This document shows, piece by piece, positions 45,966 to 56,438 of a stretch of DNA of 64,000 nt. The translations under genes were made by a program, and so were the position numbers. The notes beneath the pieces are model-generated. The model did no database searches, was not told the origin of the DNA, and was given only the letters and a program-made list of their open reading frames with translations. Numbering within the stretch: position 1 is the first letter of the stretch; every line of letters begins with the position of its first letter. Source of the stretch: Lantana camara. Its lineage: Eukaryota; Streptophyta; Magnoliopsida; Lamiales; Verbenaceae. The stretch is from contig CM074855.1 of assembly GCA_037501455.1 (NCBI GenBank), forward strand, positions 32,459,001 to 32,523,000, written 5' to 3'.

Positions 45966-48900
45966 TGTAACGCCCCAAGCGGTGGGCACCACATCCCCGC
46001 ACTATGACCCAACAAGTGTAACGAAACAAAGACTCCGAACACGTGCCAAGTCATAGCAAACGGGAGACAAAGCAAAAGACCAGACTAAGCTAGGCGGTAC
46101 CTCACCCTGTACAAAAGAAAAGGATGCAAAACATAATAGCGGAAGCAATGCAAAAAAACCAACTTTCAAAAACTTTTACACACCAAACCTGCAATGCAGT
46201 AAATACATCAGAATCAAATATACGGGTTCATCTAGTCCAAGTACCTGTCCTAACCTGTCCCGAATAACATACAACAATAACGGGTTCAACTAGTTCCACG
46301 TACCTGTCCTAACCTGTCCCGAATAACATACAACAATAACGGGTTCAACTAGTTCCACGAACCTGTCCTAACCTGTCCCGAAAATTCATATATTCAAAAC
46401 ATAAACATAAATCTGCTCAGAGTGATGTAATAAAGCGAATAAATTAAACTTATACATTAAACAATTTAATCAAATTCAAACGAATGCAAACCTATACAAA
46501 TACAAAGACCGACTCAGCCCGGACAAAAACGAAAGACTCAACCCAACCGCCTAGCTCGAACAAACTCCAAAGCAAACCAGCAATTCATACAAAAGAAGGG
46601 GGAAAAAGAAACAACGAAGAGGGGTCAGTCCTAACGACTGGTGAGGGGGCTAACACACGCACCCATACATATACATAGGAGCAAAGCATATATCAAATTT
46701 TAAAATCTCATGAATCGGGGTGTGGTTTTTGCAATCTAAAACATTTTTCCCGTGATAATAGATATATATATAAAAGAGTTTAAGGCTCAAAGGCCAAAAT
46801 CAACCAAGTTTTACAATTAGAAAGCCACTCCCGTGTCATGACCATAAACTAAAGCATAAACTTACCAACTCGGAGAGTTTAAGCTTAACACACTTACCCG
46901 AAACATAAACAAAAGCAAAACTCAAAAACCAATCCCACCTTCACACCATTGGGGAAGAGAGGTGCCCCTCTCAACCCCCACAGAAAGAAAGATGTGAACC
47001 GGAGGATCCCGCCCTGCTCCTTCGACGGCCAACCTAAAAGCGCTCCATCGGCATAAGAGAACTAAGTCTCCCTTTTGTGGAGAAGTGCACAGGGGTTGCA
47101 ACCAGTGACCCCATGGCCATCCCGGGTCTCCCTTACCCACAACTCCGGGGCCCAAACACACATATACATGCACTTACACAAAACACACTTACCATATGAA
47201 GCTTATATGCAAATCGTATCCTGCTTATACTCACACACACACTTACACACACTCACACTTGTCGAAGCTTTTCCAAACAAACGTAAAATAGCTTATATAC
47301 CTATACAAAACATTTTCCAAGATCTTATAGCAAACGAGATAAATCCCACAAAATACGTATCAAGCATATATTTAAATACATATATATTCATAGTCGCATG
47401 CAGGGCTCAAAACACAGATAGGGTTGTAGGTCGATATAATTAAAACAAAGAAAACCTCACCTGGCACCAAACGAAGCCAAAGACAAAGCAAACAGTTCAC
47501 CCCGGAACCTACAAAACTCACTTGTCACCACCCCGGGTGCACCTGTATCAAACTGAATACAAAACAAAGACTCAGACTCAAGAATGAACCACAATGACGC
47601 ACGGCAATGCCCATGAATGTACAGAATGAAATACATAAGATACATATTCGCAAACCAAACAATTTATGTTCATATATCACATTTTATATGACATTCACAC
47701 ATTGGAGGGCTAAATAGGTCATACAAATCCATATCCAAAGATACAAGATCACTTTAGGAAATTAGAGCATCTATTAAAATGCATAAATAAAGAATACTTG
47801 ATCAATTATATCATACTTTATGAATTCATAACATACTTTGGAATATAATCTAAAAGATGACACTCATTTAAGGTTTCAAGAATATTACATATACCTCCCC
47901 TAAGCATTTTACAAGGTTTAGAAAAATTACACAAACATCCCTTAGGAAATTCTTTAAGTTTTGAAAGTATTACACAAACATCCCCTAATGAAATTAAACT
48001 CAAATTAATAAATCTATCGTTATTTAGGCTAGGCATAATTAACATGAAAGATGCATAAATACACAAGAGGCACATAATCAATATGCATTACCGAATTCAA
48101 TACGAGAATAATACGATTATCTATTTATGCAATTCAATAAATTACTAAATATCCTAACTTATTTCTTACACCCAACTTCTCAAGTATATGTGAATGTTCG
48201 GCTTATTGATTTATACAAAGAGTGCAAAGTAAACAACAATAACTTTTAGGCATATTTGTGATTCATAATAATCGAAACTTTACATGCTCATCAATCACAA
48301 ATTAATTCATACTTATTTAAACACATAAAAATTCTAGTTTCTAAATATTACGCTAACACCCCCTTCAATTAGACAATTTGCTCACTTAGACAAAACGGGA
48401 TTCAAATTGCAAATTAAAGCATCAACATATTTCATAATTCATTTCTTATGTTTCATAAAATTTCATAATCAAATTAGTTTCTAAAATTACACTAACACCC
48501 CTTAAACAAGAATTATTCTCAAGTAAGTAGGCATATAACGAGGCAACTAAATTCAATAAATCACGAATCAAGCTTATCATATATCATAACATATTTTCAT
48601 ACATCACACAACTCGTAATTTCATTCCATAGTTCATACAAGGTCAAGATTACAATTAAAACAATTAACGAAAATAAATATAACAACTTCAAAAATTCATA
48701 TAAAATCAACCGGACATCCGATTGAAGAGCGAAAAGTGGCGTTGGACTCACCACGATGAAAGGAACCCGCTGACCAAAAGTCACCGGAATGCCGCCACCG
48801 TAGCCGGTCGAACCGCCACGTGCAGCCGCCGGACCACCACCTCCGGTGGTCGAAAAATTCCCCGAAAGGACGAAAACGTACGCCTCGGCCTGCTCGACAA

Positions 48901-49135
48901 AAGCCCTTAACCAATTTCAAAAAATACCAAACACACCGGATTTCATTGATGAAAAACCGAACTAAAATCCTAGAACGAAAACTAAAATTAAATGCAAACT
49001 GTAAAACGAAAACGAAATCCGAACATACCGTTGGAAAGCCCGTAACAAGTCCTTCGAAAGCCCCATAGCCAAACCCCGGAAAAATCATCAGAAGACCGGA
49101 CTGCCTGTCCAGCCCCGGTGCGCCACCGGTCCACC
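45966..49135 (-). repeat. Tekay-B 5' LTR, truncated
   Basis: Aligns with 40094 to about 43263. Similarity stops at about 49135, in a GC-rich CCGG-containing stretch; the outer approximately 1 kb is gone. Confidence 0.88.
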
Positions 49136-49792
49136 GAGATGGGACCCTTGAAATTGAAGTCCTAGCAGGACTGGGTCAATACCTAACGATCAAAACCGGG
49201 AAAATCCTGGAAAATCTGGCTCGTTAATTATAACACCCAGCGCTCGAATATTAAATCTTTGAAGGGGAAAAGACAACGAGCGTCACCCTTGGAGTGTGAC
49301 CCTCTCGTGCGTCCACGGAATGGCACAAATTCATTACACATGAATTTGAACAAGTCCCAGTTATAATGATACCCTAAAAGGGGAAAAACCTACGCTCAAT
49401 TATGAACTTGGCCAATCTCTGCAAACTTTCATCAATTCTAAACTGGGGTTCACTATTAAAAGAACCCGCACGATCGTTCAAAACTTGAAAATTGAATCCA
49501 TACTTGGGCAAAATTTTAACAAGTCTTGAAATGGGGGCACGTGCAAAGTAAGACCCTCGCATTTACTCAATGACTTAACAAAATTTTCCAAGTTTGCTTA
49601 TGTCTTTTACTTGGGCTTAAAAATTAGTCAGAATCTCATAAGTATGGCTCTCGACAATAACAAGCGCAAACGAGGAAACAAAGGAAAATCATGAAAAATA
49701 AGATTTCATTCAAAACAAAAAGAGAAATTACAGCGATTCGAAACAAGGGCTTCAAGGCCCTCGAAGAGTACTAAAGAAAATACAAATGAAAC
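49136..49792 (+). other. Deletion junction and Tat-1 3' spacer
   Basis: From about 49200 the sequence resembles the Tat-2 spacer from about 62785 ('ttataacacccagcgctcgaa' against 'ttatagcacctagagctcgaa'). So DNA equal to about 60613-62780 of Tat-2 (second RNase H, integrase, part of the spacer) is missing from Tat-1. The exact joint lies between 49135 and 49200. No gene in the spacer itself. Confidence 0.7.
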
Positions 49793-52731
49793 CTAAGCTG
49801 CAGGCGCCACATCCTCTTCCAGATTTATAATCTCTTGATGTGCTGGAGCTGCAGGCTCTTGAGGAGGAGGAGCGGGCTCGTTATTTCCTGGCGCTTGGGG
49901 GGCAGCGGGCTCGTTATTTCCTGGCGCTTGGGGGGCATTGGGCTCATTAACCTCATTTGCTGGAATAACGGCATTTTCAGCAGCTTGAGTAGGAGCATTG
50001 ACAACGGGCGCTGAAGGCTCATTTGTAGGCGGGTCCTCAGAGGAGATAGTGGCAACATCAACACCCTCGTTTTGTTCCGCTTGAGGGATTTCCTCTGGAG
50101 GATGAGCGGCCATGTACTCATCCTGGATGAGCGTAACCAGAAAATTATACTCAGGCTCAGAGAGGCCCGCTTCAGGGTCACCACATTCTTCATCCTCCTC
50201 GACGTAACGCTCGTTAAACATGAGCCCCATATCCTGCCTTCCCCGAGCGGTCGGGTCTGTTAAGCCCTTGCAGGTACCCTGCTCAATCGCCAAGTTAAAG
50301 GACTTTTGAGCCTCATCCAAACAATGCAAAGAGGCCACAAAATTGAACGCCTTGGAGTGACAGAACTTAATGAGCGCCTCCTTAACAGATTGTTCTATGC
50401 GATGAGAGAGCTGGCTCAATGTGTCAGCGTATTTTTGTTCCGCGGCGTTAGCCTAAACCCTCCAGGCATTCCGGTCTTCCAGCAGCTTCTTGTAGCTCTC
50501 GTCAAGATTATTGAATTGCGTGCGCCAACTCCTACGAGTGTTCTCAGCGTTCGTATAATCCTCCTGCAGTTTCTTCATCTCCACCTCCAACTTTTTGTTC
50601 TCCGTCTCGTGGGAGAGGAATTTGGCCTTCTCAACCTCCAATTCCTCTTACAATTGAGCAGGGTCATTCGAGCGTGCCATTTTCTTGTATTTGGCCTTCC
50701 GATCAGCGCAAACCGTGGCATGCATCTCGAGGTTCTTCGCCCTCGGAAGAACTTGCTACATAGGTTCAAAGGAGCGAAAAGTGTTAGTAAAATTTTTGGA
50801 AAATAACATCTTCGAAAGCTAAGAATTACAAGAAGAAAGTGACTTACAGAAATTATGGCATGGATCATATCGCTGGTCACCTTCTCCATGGGCTCGGAAT
50901 ATAAAGCCTTGTGGTCCCCGGTGAATTGAACCCTTTCGTAGAGGCCCTCGCTGACGGCCCTCGAGGGCAATCCATGGCCCAATAACACGGGGCCTCCATG
51001 CTTGGAACCTTTGTAGCCCCTATTCCCTCGGCGATCAAACTCCCACAGGTGCTCTTCCTCTGAGGAGAAAGTATCTCCATCACCCTTGGGACCTTAAACA
51101 ACTTGCTTGCCCTTGCCGGTTATAGAAAAAGCATCAGGCATTCTCTTCCTTTTACGGGAAGTCTGGCTAGTGCTCCCCTGAGCCCCGGCGATCACCACGC
51201 TTGTGGTGGGCCTCGTTTGATTGGCGGCATTAGGGTTAACCGTCCTTGTATCAGTTGCAACTGGTGGCCGGGCCACTATTCTGTTGTCTGTGTTAGCCGC
51301 TCGATTCTCTTCGTGGTCTTGCAACGTTTGAGCGCCAGCTACAGCGCTCGAGCTGGCGCCTTGATGGCGACCACGACCGTTACCCCGGCCTGCTTCTCGG
51401 CCTCGGGGGTTGTGCGGGTTTTCTTGGTGTTGTTGGCATTGCTGGCGATTACGTGCGTTGACAAATTGGGCAGCGTTTCTTATCCCTCCGCCATTATTAT
51501 AATATCCACTTCTGGAACAAGAAAAAAAAACAACGAGGGTCAGAAACCCTTAAACAAACTTCACCAAATGCAAGTTACAAATACTAGAGTACAATTAGCA
51601 TCCTCATCTAGAGGTTAGCATCCTAAAATCTAACCATCTCTATCCAAATTTCGAGCGGGAGGATTGCGGATGTAATGAGGGTTGTTGGAAAGCCCACAAA
51701 GGAACATGAGTTCCTCGTCATCTATCAACTCTTTGGCTTGAATCAACCAGTCCTCGTCCCTCATCGCTCCAGCCAGATCTCTGCCCCAGTTCTCAGGAAA
51801 GGTGGGCTCTAACCGATTCCTCACTAGAGAGCCTTTTCCGTACGCAATCCACTCTCGTGCCAATCATCCGCGGGGGCTTTGACAAAAATAAATTTCTCCT
51901 TCCAATCTGGCCCATAGGTGGATGATGGAGAGTTGATCAATTTCAAATGGGCCTTGGCTTGAATATAATAAAAGAAGCCCGCCTCAGGAGACGAGCGTGG
52001 TGAGCTGACGACCTGGAAGAGAGCATTAAAATTCTGCATAGAAGGTTCATAGTTTGTGCACTTCATAAGAATCACGAAGCAGGTTATGAGCGCGACACCA
52101 TTGGGCACGACTTGTGAAGAGCAAAGATTCAAGCTGTTCAAAATATTAGCCACCGGGACTGGAATTGGAAATCTTAGGCCCCCAGAGCCAATCGCATCCT
52201 TATAAACCGCCATTTCACCTGGTGGAGGATGGTTGACACGGTCGTGCTTGGCTGGGATTCTCCATGTGTAGCGCTCGTCCCAGTGAATTGGAGCCATAAC
52301 GGTCTTTATCTCCCCAAGGGTGACTGTATTGGGAGTCTCGTCAGGAGTGCGCTCGGTCGCTTGCATGCCTGAGCCTTTACCCTCGTTTAAGCCTTTGGAT
52401 TTTTGGGTTTTTGTGGATTTTTTTGTCCTTCTCTTAGGAAGCACCTCCGAGGGCCCAGCCTCCTCATCCCCCTCCGGAGTCGGCGCTGCACCGCCACCAT
52501 CACCGTATAGAGATGGGGATGAATAGATCTCTCCGTCACGGCCAAAAATCCCCCTTGCCTTATCACCTCCAGAGATGTATCCATCTCTTCAAATAAATGC
52601 TCAACCCCTCATCGGTTCCTCTCCTCCATAGCAGATACAGCAACATGCAATTCTTCAGCCCCTGGGGATGAATTTTGACTTGTCATCTCCTCAACCTCCT
52701 GGGCAAATTCCTCGACATGGTCTCCAGACAT
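49793..52731 (-). pseudogene. Antisense spliced gene of Tat-1 (extra ORF, gypsy-type transposon-domain-like)
   Basis: It reads opposite to gag-pol. ATG at 52731 (MSGDHVEEFAQEVEEM). Exon 1 has a basic linker (PKRRTKKSTKTQK, about 52420) and a domain at 51980-52290 (GGLRFPIPVPVANILNSL, SQVVPNGVALITCFVIL, FNALFQVV) that resembles the plant 'putative gypsy type transposon' domain. A likely acceptor CTTGTTCCAG at 51512 opens exon 2, a Gly/Arg/Gln-rich then KRKRMPDAF-type stretch. A GTAAGT donor (50847-50842) and a TGTAG acceptor (50756) bound a 92-bp intron whose removal keeps frame. Exon 3 is a coiled coil (EELEVEKAKFLSHETENKKL) and a conserved C terminus. In-frame stops at 51094, 50648 and 50453 and one TGA plus two frameshifts in exon 1 make this copy a pseudogene. 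Tat-2 has the same C terminus. Function unknown. Confidence 0.75.
50756..50847 (-). other. Phase-0 intron in the antisense gene
   Basis: Minus strand: TTTCT|GTAAGT ... ACCTATGTAG|CAAG, 92 bp. The upstream frame (EKVTSDMIHAIIS) joins the downstream frame (QVLPRAKNLEMH) codon to codon. Without splicing the upstream frame runs into a stop or out of the coiled coil. Confidence 0.7.
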
Positions 52732-52990
52732 GGTTGGGGAAGGGTTTTTAAGATTTTGAAGGATTCGCAAAATTCGGAAGATCTGGGAAATAAGGGAAAC
52801 TTATGGAGAATTGATTCCTAATTTGTTCTACGGTTAGCAAATTAGAAGGTTTCACCGATTTTACCTTGAGTTTTCTGGAAAAGCTTGAAGGAAGTTGTGA
52901 ATACTTTGAGATTTGATTTGCAAAGGGTTTCTCGCAAATGTATGCTCTGAAGATTTGTTTGCGGAAAAGAAGAATCGATACGGAATCCCT

Positions 52991-52998
52991 TATTTATA
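52991..52998 (-). promoter_or_regulatory. TATA box of the antisense gene
   Basis: The minus strand reads TATAAATA, 260 bp upstream of the antisense ATG at 52731 and about 300 bp inside the 3' LTR boundary. The spacing leaves a leader of about 230 nt. Promoter function is inferred from sequence and position. Confidence 0.6.
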
Positions 52999-53277
52999 GG
53001 GATGGGAGTTGGTACGTTTCTGGCAAGTAATTCAAAATTGCCATCATTTCCCACCTAGGAAACCGTTCACTTTATTGAACCGTCACGTACTTCCCAAGAA
53101 TCACGCGCCTCACGCGCATCAGCATTAAATGCATAAACGTTTCAAGCGGTCAGGTGAAAAGACCGCATTTATTGCGCAATCAGAAGGATAATTACCCAGC
53201 ACGCTACACGTTCTACAAGCGCAACGCTCGAAAATTTACTTTGGTAGAATTCTACAGCCTCATCACTAAGGAATATA

Positions 53278-53293
53278 GAATTGGGGGCCAAAA
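53278..53293 (+). other. Tat-1 polypurine tract
   Basis: GAATTGGGGGCCAAAA immediately before the 3' LTR start TGATAGGG. Confidence 0.85.
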
Positions 53294-54121
53294 TGATAGG
53301 GCCAAAACACGCTCGTCCCACGTTTGGACACGTGGCAGTAAAAGCACGTAACACGTGGCTTCCTCAAGATTGAGGTATTTATCAACGAGCACCCCAGAAA
53401 GTCTACGAGTATCCCGAACGCTAGCCTCCCTAAGGAACACGTGTCACTTGCATTGCGCAACGCGTAACCACCATGACCGCTCATCAATGAGCGCTCCACA
53501 CACAACGGGATAAAGGCTTCTACTCATTACGAGCGCTATCTCCCTCAGGGAAGCTTCTACTCTCCCTCATTGCACAAGCCTTCACCTTCGCCCCTAGCGG
53601 ATTCACTGGCCTCCAAGGCTCATGGTTGACACGAGCGTGCTCCTAGCCCTCGTTACCAACCCCCAAAATGGCTCTCTGACACCACCAACTCAACTGCATA
53701 CCTGCCACTATTGCCCGCACTACATTGACAGTAGCTTTTGCAGAAGATTCCTCCTAGGTTTCTCTCATAACGCCACGTGTTAGGGCAACATTCGGCCAGG
53801 ACCACATGGTGCAAATGACCAAAGGGTCCCCGACCCTCAACTATAAATATTCGAGTTCATCTCCTTCACTGTAAGCAAGCTTCCATACTTGAGCTCTGCA
53901 AATACTTTCTTTCTCTTTCAGTTCTTCAGCTGACTTGAGCGTCGGAGAGCCAAACTGGGCATCACCCCCAGTCCCCCCAGCTTGGCCTTCTGACTGTTTG
54001 TTCTTGGTGGTTGTCCTAGCAGGTAGAATCCACCTTCTTTCCGGCGATTGATTTCCAGTTTCCCCACAAATATCAAATAGAGAGTGATCGGAGTTTGACA
54101 TTTCCTGTTCTTACCCCATTA
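53294..54121 (+). repeat. Tat-1 3' LTR (828 bp)
   Basis: Matches the 5' LTR with small indels (a short deletion near 53520) and ends CCATTA in place of CCATCA. TATAAATA at 53842-53849. Followed by GCACT, the TSD with one change. Confidence 0.93.
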
Positions 54122-54126
54122 GCACT

Positions 54127-54720
54127 ATACATTGGTTATAAAGTTGTGTATTGCAAACTTGGACCATCACTCCGATTCTTCTCCTTCCACAGATAGGCTA
54201 TTCATCTCTACTTTATAATGTGTTTTTGTAATATGAACATAAGTAATGATATGTACATTCTCTATCCATCATACAAAAGTTATTTAGGTTCTTTAATCCA
54301 CATGATTCATGCATCATGTGTTTCATAACTGACTCACAAAGTTGGGGATTCTTTTCTTAGTCAAAAAATTTGACACAGATAAATTGATCAAGTTGATCGA
54401 TTGTGTGCTGTAATTTTATATTTTGCCCCCAAAATTATCAAAATATAAGTATGTGGCAACCATCTCTTTTGAAACTCGATTGCATGAATATGTGCAACCA
54501 CCTTTCTAGAAATCTCCTTATTAAACAATTGATATTTTAAATTTTGTAACTTTTCCCTAAAAACTCGTGATGTCTTTTAAATCATGAATAATAACTGATA
54601 CAATTAACAACTAATCACTAAGTAAAACATAGCAAAATTAATAAATGCTTGCATTCTTTTTCATGTGAAAGAACATCATTTGCAGATGAAAAATTTGATA
54701 ACCAAGTGACATCATTATTG
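54127..54720 (-). pseudogene. Helitron Rep fragment, upstream half
   Basis: On the minus strand, in order: AHIHAIEFQKRW, the HUH-type motif as PHTYILI (54437-54457; usual form PHAHILI), an ILGAKYKI stretch, then (after a stop) PQLCESVMKHMMHESCG and CMMDRECTYHY (about 54280-54350), and RIGVMVQVCNTQLYNQCIVP up to 54127. These are the consecutive blocks of plant Helitron Rep ('IEFQKRGLPHAHIL', 'Y--V--hMmHGPCG--', 'vv-yNpyLl'). They lead directly into the YNPY block at 15513 across the Tat-1 insertion, so the two halves are one gene. Rep nicks and rejoins single strands in rolling-circle transposition. The second His of the HUH motif is Tyr here. The Helitron ends were not found. Confidence 0.85.
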
Positions 54721-55149
54721 AATCAAATAAAAAAAGTTATGTGGATTGTTCATTAATTTTGGTATCCGTGTATATATATTAAAATCAAGTAATTCTTTGT
54801 TTTAACTAATTATTCTTTTATCTCTTTGCCGTTTGATCTTGGATTCTATTTTTTATTTATATTTTTCTAATGAACATTATTTAAGATTTATATTAGTTTT
54901 TTATTATTTACTTTATGTATGTAGTACAAATAATTAAAAGAGTATATTTATATAAAAAAACTCAAGAAATGCTTAATTGAACATTATAAAAATAATTTAT
55001 GAAATTAGATTATATCTTATTTTTACATACTCAATACTCATATATTAAGTCTTCTTAGAAATCTTAATTTAAATAAACTTTGGTCAGATGACCTACAATT
55101 CTAAATTGTGGTATATTAAGTCGTAAGAAATCAAAAATACTATTCGTAT

Positions 55150-55224
<75 letters not shown>

Positions 55225-55503
55225 GTTAATCATCCTATCTAAATAATATTTATGCATTTAATTTATATCTTGTTATATAAATTAAAAGAAGATTATACGG
55301 TTGATTAGATTTTAGATAATTATAATTATATTAGTATTAGTTAATTGAAATATATTACATTAAGATTCATTAGTTTATTAAAAAATATTTTATGTAAATT
55401 ATTCAATTATATTATTTTGTTAATTAGATAAGTTTATAAAATTATAATATGATTATAATTTAAGAAAGTTTATGAACTTAGGTAATTAGAATTATGAATT
55501 TAT
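54721..55503. other. Very AT-rich DNA with a TA microsatellite
   Basis: No coding signal. A nearly pure TA run lies at about 55156-55221. This is the last unit before Tat-2. Confidence 0.8.
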
Positions 55504-56357
55504 TGATGGGGTCAAAATACGTTCGACACACGTTTCGACACGTGGCTTCACGGGTTGGGGACACGTGGCCTCTTTATGGCCAGGGCCGTCGTCAACGAGC
55601 GTCGCTCACCCACGAGCGCTAGAGTCCTTGGGAGACAATTGTCGTCATTGCTACATGACACGCAACTGCCATGGCCACTCATCAACAAGCGCTCTTCACG
55701 CTACAAAGCAAAGCCCAAAATCATCTTGGAAGTCATCTTCGACCGCTATTTTCCCTAAGGGGAACTTTCATATAACACCAAACTAACCAGGGCCCCACTC
55801 ACCCTCGTTATCCAGCCTTGGCATCGATCGCCATGTGGATCCACCAGCCTTTTAGATCCTAAGTTGACACGAACCAGCCATCGGCCCTCGTCTCCAACTC
55901 CCAAACGACTCTCTGACACACCGCGCACATCCGCGCACCTGCCACTGTTGCCCGCACCACCTTTTCATCAGCTTTTATAGAAGATTCCTCCTAGGTTTCT
56001 CTAACGGTGCCACGTGCAAGGGCAACACTGGGCCAGGACCACATGGGGCAAATGACTAAAGGGTCCCTGACCCACAACTATAAATAAGAGGCTTCATCTC
56101 CTCCACGGTAAGCAAGCTTCCATAACTTGAGCTCTGCAATTCTATTCATTTTCTTCAGTTCATCAACTGACTCGAGCTTCAGAGAGCCAAACTGGCCATC
56201 ACCCCCAGTCTCCCCAGATTGGCCTTCTGACCGTTTGTTCTTGGTGTTTGTCCTGGCAGGTTGAACCCTCACCCTTTCCGGTGAATATTCACTGGTTTCC
56301 CTACAAAAATTAAATAGAAAGTGATTAGAGTTTGACATCTCAGATTCAGACCATTCA
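55504..56357 (+). repeat. Tat-2 5' LTR (854 bp)
   Basis: Starts TGATGGGGTCAAAATACG and ends CCATTCA. Similar to the Tat-1 LTR but clearly diverged, so it is a different subfamily. TATAAATA at 56079-56086. Confidence 0.9.
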
Positions 56358-56361
56358 TTTT

Positions 56362-56379
56362 TGGCGCCGTCTGTGGGAA
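56362..56379 (+). other. Tat-2 primer-binding site
   Basis: TGGCGCCGTCTGTGGGAA, 4 bases after the LTR end. Confidence 0.88.
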
Positions 56380-56438
56380 ACCATCTTCTTCATCTCGTCT
56401 TTGCTGATTGAAAACAAATTCCCTTTACTCAGAACATC

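Larger units (their letters stand above)
40094..49135 (-). mobile_element. Tekay-B: non-coding Tekay-like LTR element, minus strand, 5' end deleted
   Basis: In element orientation: 5' LTR (truncated, 49135 down to 45966), Met-tRNA primer-binding site (45947-45958), 1.7-kb interior, polypurine tract (44255-44268), and the complete 3' LTR (44254 down to 40094, 4161 bp). The interior has no gag or pol. LTR starts (TGTAACATCCCGCTC) and the 3' interior match Tekay-A, so it is a related, non-autonomous family. The last approximately 1 kb of its 5' LTR is missing together with Tat-1 sequence, so the second TSD cannot be read. Confidence 0.88.
15519..54121 (+). mobile_element. Tat-1: Tat-lineage Ty3/gypsy element carrying three nested insertions
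   Basis: LTRs at 15519-16360 and 53294-54121 are flanked by GTACT (15514-15518) and GCACT (54122-54126), a 5-bp duplication with one change. Internal order is primer-binding site, gag, protease, RT, RNase H, [integrase deleted], a convergent antisense gene, polypurine tract. This matches Tat2-like content at 55504-64000. It is interrupted by Tekay-A (in gag), an Athila-like element (in RT) and Tekay-B (after RNase H). All three therefore inserted after Tat-1, and Tat-1 inserted after the Helitron. Confidence 0.93.

Noticed and set aside
50306..51618. Plus-strand open frames of 166 and 171 codons
   Set aside because: They are mirror frames of the antisense gene of Tat-1, whose own frames carry the conserved blocks.
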